Position numbers and translations under genes: made by a program. A stretch of DNA of 64,000 nt from Callorhinus ursinus (Eukaryota; Chordata; Mammalia; Carnivora; Otariidae), in contig NW_020312785.1 of the NCBI RefSeq assembly GCF_003265705.1, positions 128,037,150 to 128,101,149 on the forward strand, read 5' to 3'. Under the pieces are notes generated by a model. The model searched no databases, was not told the origin of the DNA, and worked only from the letters and a program-made list of their open reading frames with translations. Within the stretch, counting starts at the first letter, position 1; each line of letters starts with the position of its first letter. Positions 10,836-22,505 of this stretch are shown here, piece after piece.

Positions 10836-13800
10836 TTTATATCTTATAGCCTAAAGTAATTCTATGCTCTAGATTCTGAACATTTTTAAATAGCTAGAAA
10901 TGAAATTTATCTTACAATGGATATGGGCAGTCAGTGTGGATTTAAGTTTTTTCCCAATAATGATTTTTCTGTTTTTCTGATGCATCTCGTTTATGCTCAT
11001 CTCAAAGCAGAAAACACACACACACAGGACTGGAACTTGAGAGATTAGCATTTGAACTCAAGACTCTCCTAAGCTACTTAGATGGTTTAAAATAAATAAC
11101 CTAGATATCAACACTCTTCTCATGTAAAACAAGCCAAAATATCCTTCATCTCATATTTAAACAGAGAATAAAATGAGTCTTGAGGTATTTAAAAGCTAGG
11201 TAATATTTCAGATCATAATATTGCAATTCATACACAACTTATTGTTTTAAGTTACCTGCTCAGCCATTTTTCTTGAAATCAGGATTCTTAATGATTTCAC
11301 CTTTCCAAAAAAATGCTATAGTTAATAGTATGTGGAAAATCCAAGATCAAAATCCTAGCTTTTTAAACAAGTTTCTTTAGATTGGAACTGCATGTATTTG
11401 AATGACCATTTTAGCCCCCAGTGACTTGCTCCAATATTTAATATAAAATTATGTAAACTATAGTGCAAAATTAGTCTTTTTTTCAATCATGTTAGTTCCT
11501 AAGTGTTAGAACAGAAGCAATTGTAAGATGTATTATATAATATTATGGAAACATTTTTGAAAGAAAAAATTTCAAAAAAAATTTTGAAAGAAAAAAATTA
11601 AATAAATGCATTAATTTTAAATATGTAAAAAAAAACTAGTGCAACTTAGAATCAAAGAAAAGTATCATTTGGAGACTAGAGAGGCTGTGTTCTCTATTCA
11701 ATTGTAAGCCTTTATGAACATAATCAGTAGGTTGAACAAACATGGCCCATGGGTGTGTGCTCATAGGATCTACTCTACCATCTCTTTAAACCTGCTGATG
11801 GAGTAATTCACCGCTGCTTGCTCCTACAGAAGGTATGAGCATAGGTCACTTTGAGTCCCAAGCATTATCTTACTTCTATAGCTAAAAACGTCCAACCACT
11901 TATCATAATCTACCTGCAGTTTGGAATGTCTCCCTGAGCTAGCCCTTCTAGAGGTGGATTTCCTGCAGAAAAACTTCCAGTCACTGATCCTGAAACCGTG
12001 AGGGTACAAGCAGTGGGAAAGGAAAGAGAAATACCAAAGTTCTTACTCAATTGGCCACATTTTAAGCTAGCTTCATGTTGTGAGCCTGGCAGATGTTCAA
12101 ATTCCTTTGCTCTTAAGTGATGTTTTGCCTTCTTCAGAGATTTCCCAAATGAGAACACTTTGTGTTTTTTTTTCTTTCCCAAGATCCAGAAGATCAATTT
12201 TCCCCGCTGCTCCCACTTAGCCCATTGATTTTTAGCTGTGCACCACACACACTCTCCTTAGAGTCCATTGAACTTCTCAGAGACCTTTTTGGCTGGATTT
12301 CAAAACCCCTCCAGGCTGATTCTTCCTTGTGGCCATCCTCTGATCCACAGGTAAAATTCATTCACCCTTTGCCCAGAGAAACTCTAGAAGCACACACCGG
12401 TCCAAACCCAGGCACAGCAACTCCACTAGCAAAGCAGCTAGTTACCATCCCCTAGCTCTCTATGCCTGTAACTCAGGAATATCCTATCAAAATCTCCATA
12501 GTCCTGATGAAGTAATTTCCACTATCGTGTTCCCAACCCCTTACTAAGGTCAAGGCCAAGAATCACCACACACCTTACACCTAAGAAATGTCCAACAATC
12601 CAATTCTTCTAGCACACTTTTTTTGGGTGAACTTACCTTACAGCTATGAAACTACTTCATTTCTTTCCTTTGAAAATTTGCATCTTGATTTTCTAATTCA
12701 CGTTAGAAATTTTATGTTATACCTTAATTTCTCTGCTGAAACTTCCAGTTGCAGAAAAATGAATGTAAAGTTATATATTACCCTAGTATTTGCTTAAATA
12801 TTTCATTAGAGCAATTTGTTTTCTTATGCCTTTGGTTAATAAGCAACAGAAACTTACTGTTTCCTTGATATTCTGCTGCTGCAAAGGGAAAGAATCCCTG
12901 AAGAAAGGAGATATATACAGCTTATAAATCAATATAACTTATGATTTCAACATAAGAGAAGAGCTTGGAAGATTGCACATCTTGGTCTCTGAGGTATTGC
13001 TCATTTAGCAATCGCTCACTAAAGCACATAACCTTTTCATTCAGACTTAAGCCAAATGCAAGTTTGGAAGGAAGACTGTTTAGATACTGAGGCTGTATGC
13101 AGGGGGTAAAAATTACTGTCTTCTGATAAATTGTACTTAGTTTTATAAAAGGCTAAATGGAGTCAATGACAAATGTTTTAGGAATACATAGAGCAGTTGA
13201 TCACCAAAACTTCTACGTATATTTAACATGAAAATTAAAGAGGTGATAAGAACAAATGCAGAAATAGACATTACCAATATTTGCCTCAGTACTTGACCCA
13301 TACAATAGTTCTAAGAATGAACGAATGTTTAGCTGATAAAGAATTTACATACTTTTAGGTTCATCAGGATGAATTAGATGATGGTGCAGTGACAACCCCA
13401 AAATCTGACTTATAACTGAAGATTATTTACTTATATACCCATCGGAATCCAACAGGGAGACCCTGATCACAGTAATAACTCAGGAATAATTCAGACTTAT
13501 GGAAACAAGCACCATTTCAAATGTGGTCAAGTGCTGTGCTAAAGGGAAAGCACTCTGGAGGGACTCACATCAGTAAGTAAATCCTCCACCCAGAAGTGAT
13601 ACATGATTTTCTCTTGTGATTTACTGTGCAGATAGTCACACAATGCCACAAAGTCACATGATACCACAAAGAAGCCTGGAAATACAAACCTACTGTGTGT
13701 TTAATAATATTCACTAAAGAGCATTAAAGAGGACCATAGCTTTATAGATAGACTGGATCTATATGGAAACAAGATGGCCCCTGGCTCTCCATGCTTACAT

Positions 13801-14184
13801 CCTACCAATTTAGCATATCAGAAAAAGATATGGTTTCCTGGTAAGTCTGCCCAAAAAAAGAGGCTTCATAAGATAACCCAATATTTGTCAAGTGTCTCGC
13901 CAGATCTCAATCAGGTGGCCATCCCCTCATATGTTATTTTTAATCACATGGCTCTATTTTCATCACAAGGGTAGGCACATGACCCATGCTGGCCACTCAG
14001 ATCTCTCCATTACAGACCTCAGTAATTCAGTCTGAGATAGTGACAGGAATCAAGCCAGAACAGTCAAAAATTATTTGTAGGACTTTCCTGATGCTATCTA
14101 AGAAGATTTGTTTCTCTGACATCCTACCAGCTATAAAGGTAATATTAATCTTGAACTGATGGCACCTATTTTTGATTTACATTG
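10836..14184. other. Unassigned non-coding sequence
   Basis: No gene, RNA or confident repeat over 3.3 kb. The frames at 11910-12248 (minus, 112 codons) and 12162-12455 (plus, 97 codons) overlap each other and lack recognisable domains. The stretch 13790-14185 has the feel of a diverged ancient repeat (tggcc, ccaatc and gcctgtctga words) but I cannot name it. Confidence 0.45.
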
Positions 14185-14199
14185 AAAAAGCCTGTCTGA

Positions 14200-14583
14200 C
14201 TGATGAATCACAGACCTGTACCTCTGGTACAAATAATACATTGTTTAAAAAATTGTACATATTATACTATGTACAAATAATACCTTATATGTTTAAAAAA
14301 AAAAAAAGAAGATAGTAGGAAGGGAAAAATGAAGGAGGGGGAATCAGAGAAGGAGATGAACCATGAGAGACGGTGGACTCTGAGAAACAAACTGAGGGTT
14401 CTAGAGGGGAGGGGGTGGGGGGATGAGTTAGCCTGGTGATGGGTATTAAAGAGGGCACATATTGAATGGAGCACTGGGTGTTATACGCAAACAATGAATC
14501 ATGAAACGCTACATCAAAAACTAATGATGTAATGTATGGTGACTAACAAAACATAATAAAATTAAATTTAAAAAAAGAAAAAG
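14200..14583 (+). mobile_element. Carnivore L1 3' end with TSD
   Basis: ctgatgaatcacagacctgt, an internal A-run, gaaccatgagagacggtgga, ctgagaaacaaactgagggt, a G-rich block and gtattaaagagggcacatat, gagcactgggtgttatacgc, aaactaatgatgtaatgtat form the carnivore L1 3' UTR, followed by an A-rich tail. TSD aaaaagcctgtctga (14185-14199) recurs with one change at 14584-14597. It is a severely 5'-truncated copy. Confidence 0.93.
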
Positions 14584-14599
14584 AAAGAGCCTGTCTGAG

Positions 14600-15570
14600 C
14601 ATAAAACCAACCAATCAGGATGAAGAGCTTACAAAATAAAAAAATACAATCTTGATGACTAAGCCTTTATAACCAGTTGCATCTAAAGTGAGCTCCACTC
14701 TGGATTGTCTCGTTTACATTTCCTATGCTTTGCCTTAAGAACAAAAACAGAAGGCTCCCTTTATGCTGTTCACTAAAGAAATATTTCTTTGATCTACATA
14801 AATCCCAATCAAAATATACTCCTTGGAAACTACTTTGAGACATTATATTGATCATTCCTGTAGAGCTTAGGGACTTTAAGATAGTAAGATGTTCCAAGTT
14901 ATTAGGAACAGATTACTGCAGATCACTTTTCCTCAATCATTCCTGGTAACAGAATCCTTCCTAATGGCAGCAATGACTTGACCTTGATCAAAAATTCTAG
15001 TTCTTGTGTAACCTAAGCCTACAAACTTGCAAAATACTTCCTCCTAGAAAAATCAACTCCAATAGAACTTAATGTATTCCCACACACCAGCATTTTCTTA
15101 GACTTCACTTTTACAAATAAGTCTATGTTATACACAACATTCAAAACATTTTACGATACTACCATCTAACTTTTTGAGACCTAAGTCAACAGGGAAGTAT
15201 TTTATTTTATCCCCAGTTTATGCTTAAGGACACCAGTAAGTTCTAGTTTACCACCCACTATATAACATACAACTAACATTATAAAACTGAAACCAAATGG
15301 CCCCATGTTGGGTGCAGAGATTACTTACACAGAGAAACCAAATGAAGGAGTCTTCAGTTACATTTTTTTTCTTTCAGTCCCTTTCTCTTTAAATGACAGA
15401 GTATTTTATCTTCAGCATGTTAACACCAAAGATTAATCATAAATAATGGGTAGCTGTTGATTGTTTCCCACTTATTCCCAAGTCTTTGCCTAAAATCTCA
15501 AATTTATTCTCTATTATAGATCATTGATGATTTTATTGTTAATCACATTTCTTTGCATAATGTCTAAGAA
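14600..15570. other. Unassigned sequence with a possible SINE scrap
   Basis: No gene seen. At about 15301-15330, ccccatgttgggtgcagaga followed by ttactta resembles the 3' part of the short SINEC_a type (compare 48370-48390). No head or TSD is visible, so it is only a possible fragment. Confidence 0.4.
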
Positions 15571-15574
15571 TGTG

Positions 15575-15690
15575 CTCTCTGAAACAAGATAATCTGAGTT
15601 TAAATTCAGGATCCACCTCATGCAAATTACTATACTTTTTGTGCCTCTGCTTTCTCTTCTAGGAAATGGGTATAGCAGCTTACTCACAGA
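15575..15690 (+). mobile_element. MIR fragment
   Basis: tctgagtttaaattcaggat, then tgcaaattactatacttttt, gtgcctctgctttctc and gaaatgggtatagcagctta follow the plus-strand MIR core and downstream region. Confidence 0.65.
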
Positions 15691-15740
15691 TGGTTGGAAA
15701 ATAATGGTTCTAAATGTTTTAATAGATTATTTTCCAACCA
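15691..15740. repeat. Perfect 15-base inverted repeat
   Basis: tggttggaaaataat at 15691-15705 is exactly complementary to 15726-15740, with a 20-base loop. It starts where the MIR similarity fades. Confidence 0.9.
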
Positions 15741-16117
15741 ATTCTCATTATTATACTTTCAGGAAGTTCTCATATAACCCATGCCTGATTTCCAAATTAC
15801 CCCCCAAAAAGACTTACACCTATATCTTCTATTTCCTTAGAAATCATACCACTAAATTCATGGCAGTCATGACTGAGACATTTTTAGAGATTTTTAAAGC
15901 TTTGTGGATTCTAAATAATACAATAAAGATATCAGGAAATCAGATATGCAATTAACCATAGTATATGTTGACTCTTTAATTTCCTCCACGCCCCCTTCCC
16001 ATTTAACCCTATCTTCCTCTACAGAGCCAAAAGTTTTGCTGATAATGTATCTGCATTAAATCAGGATGCATTTAAGAAACTATACCTATTACCTTATATA
16101 GCCAGTTAAAAAAGAAA

Positions 16118-16120
<3 letters not shown>

Positions 16121-16150
<30 letters not shown>
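16121..16150. repeat. (TG)15 microsatellite
   Basis: Uninterrupted TG dinucleotides. Confidence 0.98.
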
Positions 16151-16154
<4 letters not shown>

Positions 16155-16906
16155 CTCTTGGTGTTGACTTTATTATGTTACTTGCATATACAGAAAAATA
16201 TTAGTATAAACTAATTATAACTATTGTTCTCATTCAACAATAAAACCAAGTTAAAACTCAAGAAGTTAGTAAACGAATAAAAACAGTTAATTAGCAACAG
16301 TAATTTAACGTAACTGATGATGTTTTTTGCTGAAACTAATCCAGGAGTCGCAACCCAACTATGCTAACTGCTATGGCAAGCACAAAATTTTGAGTTCTAC
16401 ATTCTTCACTACTTTTACTTTGCTATAATTCAATTTTCACAACTCTCTTATCTAATGGAAGGACTGGAAAAGCCTTGTTGGAACGACCTGCAAGAAAGGC
16501 ATTTGGCCTCCACTTGGTATCTACTATTAAGACTGATTTTGCCTTTTACTTTTTAGAAACTTACAGCTGAAGCAGTGCTGCTTGGTGTTCAACAGCCAAA
16601 ATTTCAAGCATTGAAATTTTTAGGCACTATCCTATTCTAAGGTAGATATTCTCAGATTCTTAAAAAAGAAAAAAACCTTACATTTAATTTTATTGTATTT
16701 GAAGGAACAATACTAATTCCACAGGGAATTGTGAAAACATGTTACGCTAACTCACAGACCTCAATATGAGAAACCCTAGATTTCCATATTGATCATGCAT
16801 TCCTATGTGTGGGGCATTCCAGTAACATTGCTTTTGTCTTCTCACCTAGCTAGGCAAGTCAAGAGAGAATATTTTTACTGGGAGAAGTAGGTGACTTTGA
16901 AGTAGG
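16151..16906. other. Unassigned sequence
   Basis: Nothing recognisable on either strand. Confidence 0.4.
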
Positions 16907-17015
16907 CTGACCAACTTGTCCCAGTTTGTCCAGCCCTTTCCCACTTTTTAACACCAAATATCCCATTTCCTGGGAACCTCTTCAGTCCAGAGCTAATCAG
17001 GATGGTTAGTCACTC
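16907..17015. mobile_element. Possible ancient palindromic DNA-transposon remnant
   Basis: Begins taggctgaccaacttgtccc and ends gatggttagtcactc, a rough inverted pair. In between, agtttgtccagccctttccc and tcctgggaacctcttcagtc recall an ancient non-autonomous palindromic repeat. The family name is uncertain. Confidence 0.4.
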
Positions 17016-17424
17016 CGCTGTGGATCATGGAGCATTTGATGTGTTAAAGCAAGCCTGTGTCTGTCCCCACAGTGGAAGACAGATGGGGATTAAGTGGGCC
17101 TGAATATCACTAACCACTTCCTCCTTTCTCAGGGAAGTCTCCAGACATTCCTACCCATCTCCTGGAACCAAGAATTTAGCCCTCCCCCAGCAAGACAGCA
17201 AAGTTTGGAAATAATCTTGGAGTACTCCATATACTACCAATAGTTCCTCCAACCACTTTTTGAGGAGGTCACCTGATCTGCTTTTACCTGCAACCTTTGG
17301 ATCTCCAGGTTTTCTTAATTTAGGCTGGATCTCCAGTTTTCCTCCTTTCAGCCCAAGGGAGAGAGATTTTCTGGTACCTTATAGCTCAGTGGGGGTTGCT
17401 TTCAGGCTTCACACATTACAAGAA

Positions 17425-18045
17425 AAGAAACTACACATCTTTCATGAATATAGATGCAAAAATCCTTAAAATATCATAAATCTACCAACATGTCAAGAGA
17501 ATTATTATACATCATGATGACATGATTTACCCCAGGAATGCAAAATTGGTTCAACATCCAAAAATCAACTCATGTAATACACCACATTAATAGAAAATTC
17601 TAAGGAATCTGCTAAAATAAAGAAAAAACCTATTTTTTTATAAAGGAGTTCAGCAGCAGGCTTTCAGGATGTAAAATCAACATATTAAATCCACTGTTTT
17701 TCTATACAGTAACAATAAGCAAAAAAATAGAAATTTTTAAAAATTCCATTTAAATAGTCTCAAGAAGAATACAAAAGAATAAATTAAACAACAGAAGTAC
17801 AAAGCTCACACTCTGAAAACTACAAAACACTTTTGGAAGAAATTAGAAAAGACCTCAACAAAGGAGAAGACATCAGAAGACTTACTATTGTTAGATATTG
17901 GATGTTGGTTTGGTCTACAGATTAAACTCAATCCTTATCGATATTCCATCAGATTTCACTGCATATATGGCTAAACTAATTCCAAAATTTATATGAAAGT
18001 GCATGGGACACAGCACAGTGTAAACAATCTTGGGGAAAAAAAAGT
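17425..18045 (+). mobile_element. Old L1 ORF2 fragment (reverse-transcriptase region)
   Basis: catctttcatgaatatagat then gcaaaaatcctta encodes the RT 'SxMNIDAKIL' stretch. Further on, ttcaacatccaaaaatcaac, ggatgtaaaatcaacatat and a degraded equivalent of the 'FNAIPIKI' region are in order but with internal losses and stops. Confidence 0.75.
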
Positions 18046-18290
18046 TTTTCAACCCATTTAACCCCATTTTCCAGTTTTTCTTAAAATACTTCAAAGCAAC
18101 AAACATAATTTTATAGGTTTAAGTATTTCTGCAAAACTCAAAGAAAACCCTTGCAAACATCTCATAACAAAACTGCTAAAAATGAAAACTACCAGAAAAC
18201 GGAGAAAATAACATTACATAAAAAGGAGCAATTCAGATAACGGAAGATTTCTCAACACAAACCATAAATAGAAACCAGAGAACAGTTGTG

Positions 18291-18760
18291 TTCCTTTGCG
18301 TTCCTTTTCTACTGCTGCTGTAACAAATTACCATAAATTCGGTGGCTTTAAAAAAACATAAATTTCTTAGAGTTTTGTAAATAGAAGTCTAATGTGGGTC
18401 TCATGAGACTAAAATCAAAGCATCTATAAGGCTGCATTCCTTTCTGGAGGCTCAAGGACAGAATCTGGTTCTTTACCTTTCCAGCTTCTAGAAACTGCCC
18501 ATGTTCTTTGTTTTCGTGACACTTCTCCACCATTTTCAAACCCAGCAACACTGCATGTCTCTGACAACAGCTGAACAGTTTCTCTGCCTTTAAAGGCTTA
18601 AACGGAGCCCCGCCCCCCCAATAATCCTGGATTTTCTCTCCCTGTCAAAGTCCTTAACTTAATTACAACTATGTTGCAAAATTCTAAGTAAGGCAAGCTA
18701 TCCCCAGGTTCCAGGCATTAGAACATGAACATCTTTGAGGGTCTATTTTTCTGTCTCCCA
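18291..18760 (-). mobile_element. MaLR-type LTR (MLT1/MST group)
   Basis: The plus strand reads the complement of a MaLR LTR: ctgctgctgtaacaaattac, cataaattcggtggcttta, ctgcattcctttctggaggc, gaatctggttc and agcttctagaaactgccc. It is an ancient non-autonomous LTR element; only the LTR is visible and no internal coding region was seen. Confidence 0.7.
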
Positions 18761-18782
18761 CAACATGGAACACCAGTATTTA

Positions 18783-18992
18783 TTTTTTTAAGATTTTAAT
18801 TATTTATTTTTAGAGAGACAGAAAGAGAATGGAGGGAGGGCCTGAGGGAGAAAGAGAGAGAGAGAGAAAATCTCAAGTAGACTCTGCACTGAGCAAGGAG
18901 CCTGACACAGGGCTGTCTCACAACCCTGAGATCATGACCTGAGCCAAAATCAAGAGTCTAAGCTTAACCTGACTGAGCCACCCAGGTGCCCC
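18783..18992 (-). mobile_element. SINEC, older subtype
   Basis: Poly-T start (tail complement), GA-rich body, then gatcatgacctgagccaaaa and ccacccaggtgcccc. It carries the longer body with 'agtagactctgcactgagca', typical of older SINEC subfamilies. It sits at the edge of the MaLR LTR. Confidence 0.92.
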
Positions 18993-19084
18993 GGGAACAA
19001 CAGTTTTAAGGCTCTGGGAGGAAAGAACTGTTAACCCAGAATTCTGTGTCCACCAAAAAATAGCATTCAGAAGTAAAAAAATAA

Positions 19085-20070
19085 AAACAGTATGATTGAA
19101 AAGAAAGAAATAAAATTGTCTCTATTTACAGATGACATGCTTGCTACAAAAAGCTTATAAATGAATTTTCACAGTATAAAAAATCAATTTACAAAAATCA
19201 ATCATATGTCTATATGCCATCAATGAACAATTTGAAAAAGAATTTTTTTAAAGTATAATTTACAACAGCTACAAAAATGAGATACATAGTTGCAAGTGTA
19301 AACATGTGTGAGATCTATATGCTAAAAACTATAAAACGCTGATAAAAAAAATCAAAGACCTACATTAGAGAATGTTCCATATGTGTACATTGGAAGACTC
19401 AACATTGTTAAGATAGCAATTATCCCCCAATTGATCTATAGACTTAATGATTTGCCAGTCAAAACCTCAGCAAGATTTTTTTGTAGGTACTGACAAGCTG
19501 ATTCTACAATTAACGTGTAAAAGCAAAAGAGTTCAAAGCCAAAACAATTTTGAAAATGAAGACAAAAAAGGATTATACAACTTGATTCCATTGTTTACTG
19601 TAAAGCTACAGAACTTTCAAAACAGTATTGTATTGGTGAAACGATAGATGCATAGATAAATAAATGGGACTGACTAGAGAACCCAGAAATAAACCCACAC
19701 AAATACAGTCAATTGATTTTTCTCAACCGTGGAAAGTCAATTCAGCAAAGAAAGAACAATCTTTTCCACAAACAATGCTGGAATAATTGGACATCTACAT
19801 GTCTTTACATGAAAATTAACTCAAATGAATCCTAAATCTAAATGTAAAACATAAAACTGTAAAGCTTTAGGAAAAAATGAAAACAAAAAACAAAAAAGAT
19901 CATGACATTGGGTTAGGAAAGTATTCTTAAATACAAACTAAAAGCACGATCCATAAAGAGAAAATTAATAAATTAGAATTCTTCAGAATTAAAAACTTTG
20001 ATCTGGGAGAGATACTGTTAAAAGAATGAAGAGGCAAGCTATGGTCTAAGAAAGACTACCTGCAAACCTG
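19085..20070 (+). mobile_element. Old L1 ORF2 C-terminal half
   Basis: tctctatttacagatgacat is the RT active-site block (FTDDM, where intact L1 has FADDM). It is followed by tgaacaatttgaaaaagaa, gaccutaca-like text, attatcccccaattgatct, ggaataattggacatctaca and aaaactttgatctgggagag in consensus order. Several stops interrupt it. Confidence 0.85.
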
Positions 20071-20180
20071 ACAGAAGCCTCTGTTTTCATCTCTGCTGTA
20101 TTCCCAGGAACTAGCATAGTATCTGGCTTATAGTAGAAACTCAATAAAAAATGTGTTAAATGAATGAATAAATTAAAGAT
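20071..20180 (+). mobile_element. L2 3' end
   Basis: ctctgctgtattcccaggaa, ctagcatagtatctggctta, tagtagaaactcaataaa and then tgaatgaataaa match the L2 3' terminus. Confidence 0.8.
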
Positions 20181-20329
20181 TATTTAGCCAATATTTATTA
20201 TCTTATAGGCTCATAAGCCTGTGTTCACAGATGGTAGCGGGTTTCATATATGGGGCCAAAAGCAAGTTAAAATGTTCTTTTCAAGTGAAATATAGATGCC
20301 TAATCTCAAAAACTGGCATGCTGTAACAC

Positions 20330-21143
20330 CAGCCATTCTCCAACTTCTTGGTCTCAGGGTCTCCTTACACTCTTAAAAATCAATGAAGAACTAGATAGAT
20401 GAATGGATAAAGAAGATGTGGTATATTTATACAATAGAATATTATTCAGCCATCAAAAAGGATGAAATCTTGCTATTTGCAATGACGTGGTTGGAGCTAG
20501 AGGGTATAATGCTAAGCAAAATAAGTCAGTCAGAGAATGACAAATACCATATGATTTCACTCATATGTGGAATTTAAGGGAAAAAAATGAGCAAAGGGGG
20601 TAAAAAGAGAGAGGCAAACCAAGAAACAGACCCTTAACTGTAGAGAACCCACTGATGGTAACCCGAGGGGAGGGGGTGGAAGGATGATGGGTGACGTAGG
20701 TGTAGGGGATTAAGGAGTGTACTTATCTTGATGGAAAAAAAAATTAAAATAACAGGCAAAAATAAGCAATTGTGAAAAAATTATTGAAAAATTCAAAGAA
20801 CTTTTATGTAGGTTATACCTATAACTAGTGTAATTAGAAATTATAGCTGATTTTATTAGTTTTTTATTTTTTAAAAAATGGTAAAACTATATCTGTAACA
20901 TAAATAACATTTTATTTAAAAATATTTACATTGTTTTAAATTTTTGCAAATCCCTTTAACGTCTGACTTAATAGAAAACAACTACATTCTCTATCTGCTT
21001 CTGTACTCAACCTGTTGTATCAACTCCATTGCACACACATGAATGAATGAGTGGAAAAGACAACATCTTAGAAATCCCATGAAAATAGTCTTGACTCAAA
21101 GAATCCTTGAAAGAATCTCTGCACCACATTTTGAAAATCACTG
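20330..21143. mobile_element. Ancient hAT-like DNA transposon, split by an L1
   Basis: Left part: cagccattctccaacttctt then ggtctcagggtctccttaca. Right part from about 20775: attattgaaaaattcaaaga, acataaataacattttattt, gcaaatccctttaacgtctg, ending cacattttgaaaatcactg. Both ends resemble the inverted ends of an ancient hAT family (about 11 of 15 bases complementary). I cannot confirm the family, and no 8-base TSD is preserved. Confidence 0.55.
20391..20774 (+). mobile_element. L1 3' end inserted in the DNA transposon
   Basis: gatgaatggataaagaagat, tattattcagccatcaaaaa, gaaatcttgctatttgcaat, ctcatatgtggaatttaagg, a GA-rich 3' UTR and gggattaaggagtgtactta, then an A-rich end. The flanking words aaaaatcaatgaa and aaaaattattgaa form a plausible decayed TSD. 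Confidence 0.85.
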
Positions 21144-21484
21144 GGATAAACAAATTCCAAAGAAATGCTTTATCTAGGAAAAATATATATAATTAAAATA
21201 TCATTATGTCTATTAATGGAGCACTTATTTATACCCAAATGGTAATTTGATATGAAAACACCATTTGAAGCTAAACTTAAAGAAAAGTCAAGACCAGGCT
21301 CAAACAGAGGCCACATCTTTCCAACTTCAATTATATTTCCCTAATCCTCTGGAGAACTCCTTGCTTTATTAAAATCCTACATTAATTTTGTTCCTTACCT
21401 TTTTCCTTAGAATGCAAAAGCAAGACATCAACTTCTCTTCAGAGGTGACTAAAACTCCAACAATTTCCAACTGCAAAGGAAAAA

Positions 21485-21703
21485 AAACAAATTACAGGAA
21501 TAGTTCACGGACCAGTCTACAAATAAGTATCACCTTGAAAGCTGTTAAAGTTACATTGGTCCGAGGACAAACCAATTAAGTCAGAAGGGGTGCCATGAGG
21601 TGCACTGAGGTGAGGAGCACCTCACGGCACCCCTTCTGATGTAATTGGGTTTTGTTTAAAGCTTCCCAGGACATTCTAATTAGCAGTCAACCCTGAGAAT
21701 CAC
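21485..21703. mobile_element. MER5A-like hAT remnant with a rearranged centre
   Basis: The right half (cttctgatgtaattgggttt, ttcccaggacattctaatta, ccctgagaatcactg) follows the MER5A 3' half. The left half (gtatcaccttgaaagctgtt, cattggtccgaggacaaacc, aattaagtcagaag) follows the opposite quasi-palindromic half. Between them lies a nearly perfect inverted duplication (21572-21648) not present in the family consensus as I recall it. Confidence 0.55.
21572..21648. repeat. Strong hairpin: 32-base arms, 13-base loop
   Basis: Arms 21572-21603 and 21617-21648 are complementary at 29 of 32 positions; one mismatch becomes G-U when the minus strand is transcribed. The 14-base core tcagaaggggtgcc is perfect. 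The stem is much more GC-rich than its surroundings and may extend a few more pairs outward past a bulge. Confidence 0.95.
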
Positions 21704-22214
21704 TGCCTTAATGACTCAAAGGCCCCAACCTCTGAGTTTATTTCATCCCTTCTTAATGCCTCTACCTTCTTATAAAGAGCCCCGGAAAGGAATAAAAAGT
21801 TTGGACAACAGCAGCTCTCTCTGTCCTAAGACATTATGGCAAAATACGTATTTTACTTAAGACTTTTCATCTTGGTAACTTGGACTTGCTTACATTGTTT
21901 AAAATTGGTGGCATCTCTTCCCTATATCCTGGGATTTCAGGTAGAGCCAATTCCACAGGCACGCAAACTGCAGGTGTTCAGAAGCTTGGCCCTCAGAGGG
22001 GCCCTGTATTTGGTTTATGGCTCTGCTATTGCCCTCTTGTAATGATTAAGAATTGTTTAACAAGTATCTCTGCATTTTCATTTTTCACAGAGCCCCATAA
22101 ATTATGTAGGTGGTCCTGATTTCAGGCTACATCAGGAACTATAAAAATTTGAAGAAGAACGAATTGACACTATTCTGACAAGACAGCCATAGAATGGGCC
22201 AGCTATACAAGAAG
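21704..22214. other. Unassigned sequence
   Basis: No gene or confident repeat. Two overlapping short frames at 21836-22119 have no recognisable features beyond a hydrophobic start in the first. Confidence 0.4.
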
Positions 22215-22505
22215 AGATTCCAGCTATCCAATAAATAAGTCCTGGAGGTGTAATGTGTAGCATGGTGACTATAGTTAACAGTACTTTGTGTATTTGGAAG
22301 TTGCTAAGTGAGTAGATCTTGAAAGTCCCATCACAGGAAAAGAAAATTGCAACTAAATGTGTTGATGGATGTTAACTAGATTTATTGTGGTGATTATTTC
22401 ACAATATATACAAAGATTGAACCATTATGAAGTATGCCTGAAACTAATATCACATGTTAATTATATCTCAATTTTTTTAAGTGTATAATAAAAAAGAAAG
22501 AAAGA
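22215..22505 (+). mobile_element. L1 3' UTR fragment (L1MA type)
   Basis: tgtgtagcatggtgactata, gttaacagtactttgtgtat, cttgaaagtcccatcacagg and atgcctgaaactaatatcac, followed by an A-rich tail with aaag repeats, follow an L1MA-like 3' UTR. Confidence 0.85.

Larger units (their letters stand above)
18140..19084 (+). mobile_element. Old L1 ORF1 C-terminal region, interrupted
   Basis: 18140-18290 (catctcataacaaaactgct, then a gattucuca-like gatttctcaacacaaaccat block) and 19000-19080 (aaagaactgttaacccagaa, then ttctgtgtccaccaaaaaat) are two halves of an L1 ORF1 3' region. A MaLR LTR and a SINE lie between them. ORF1 text is joined directly to ORF2 text near 19085, so sequence is missing there. 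Confidence 0.6.

Noticed and set aside
11910..12455. Overlapping frames of about 100 codons on both strands
   Set aside because: No domain, no visible splice or Kozak support, and opposite-strand overlap is typical of chance frames.
21771..21800. TATAAA followed by AATAAA, suggesting an LTR or promoter
   Set aside because: Common AT-rich words. There is no LTR ends, no TSD and no downstream gene.
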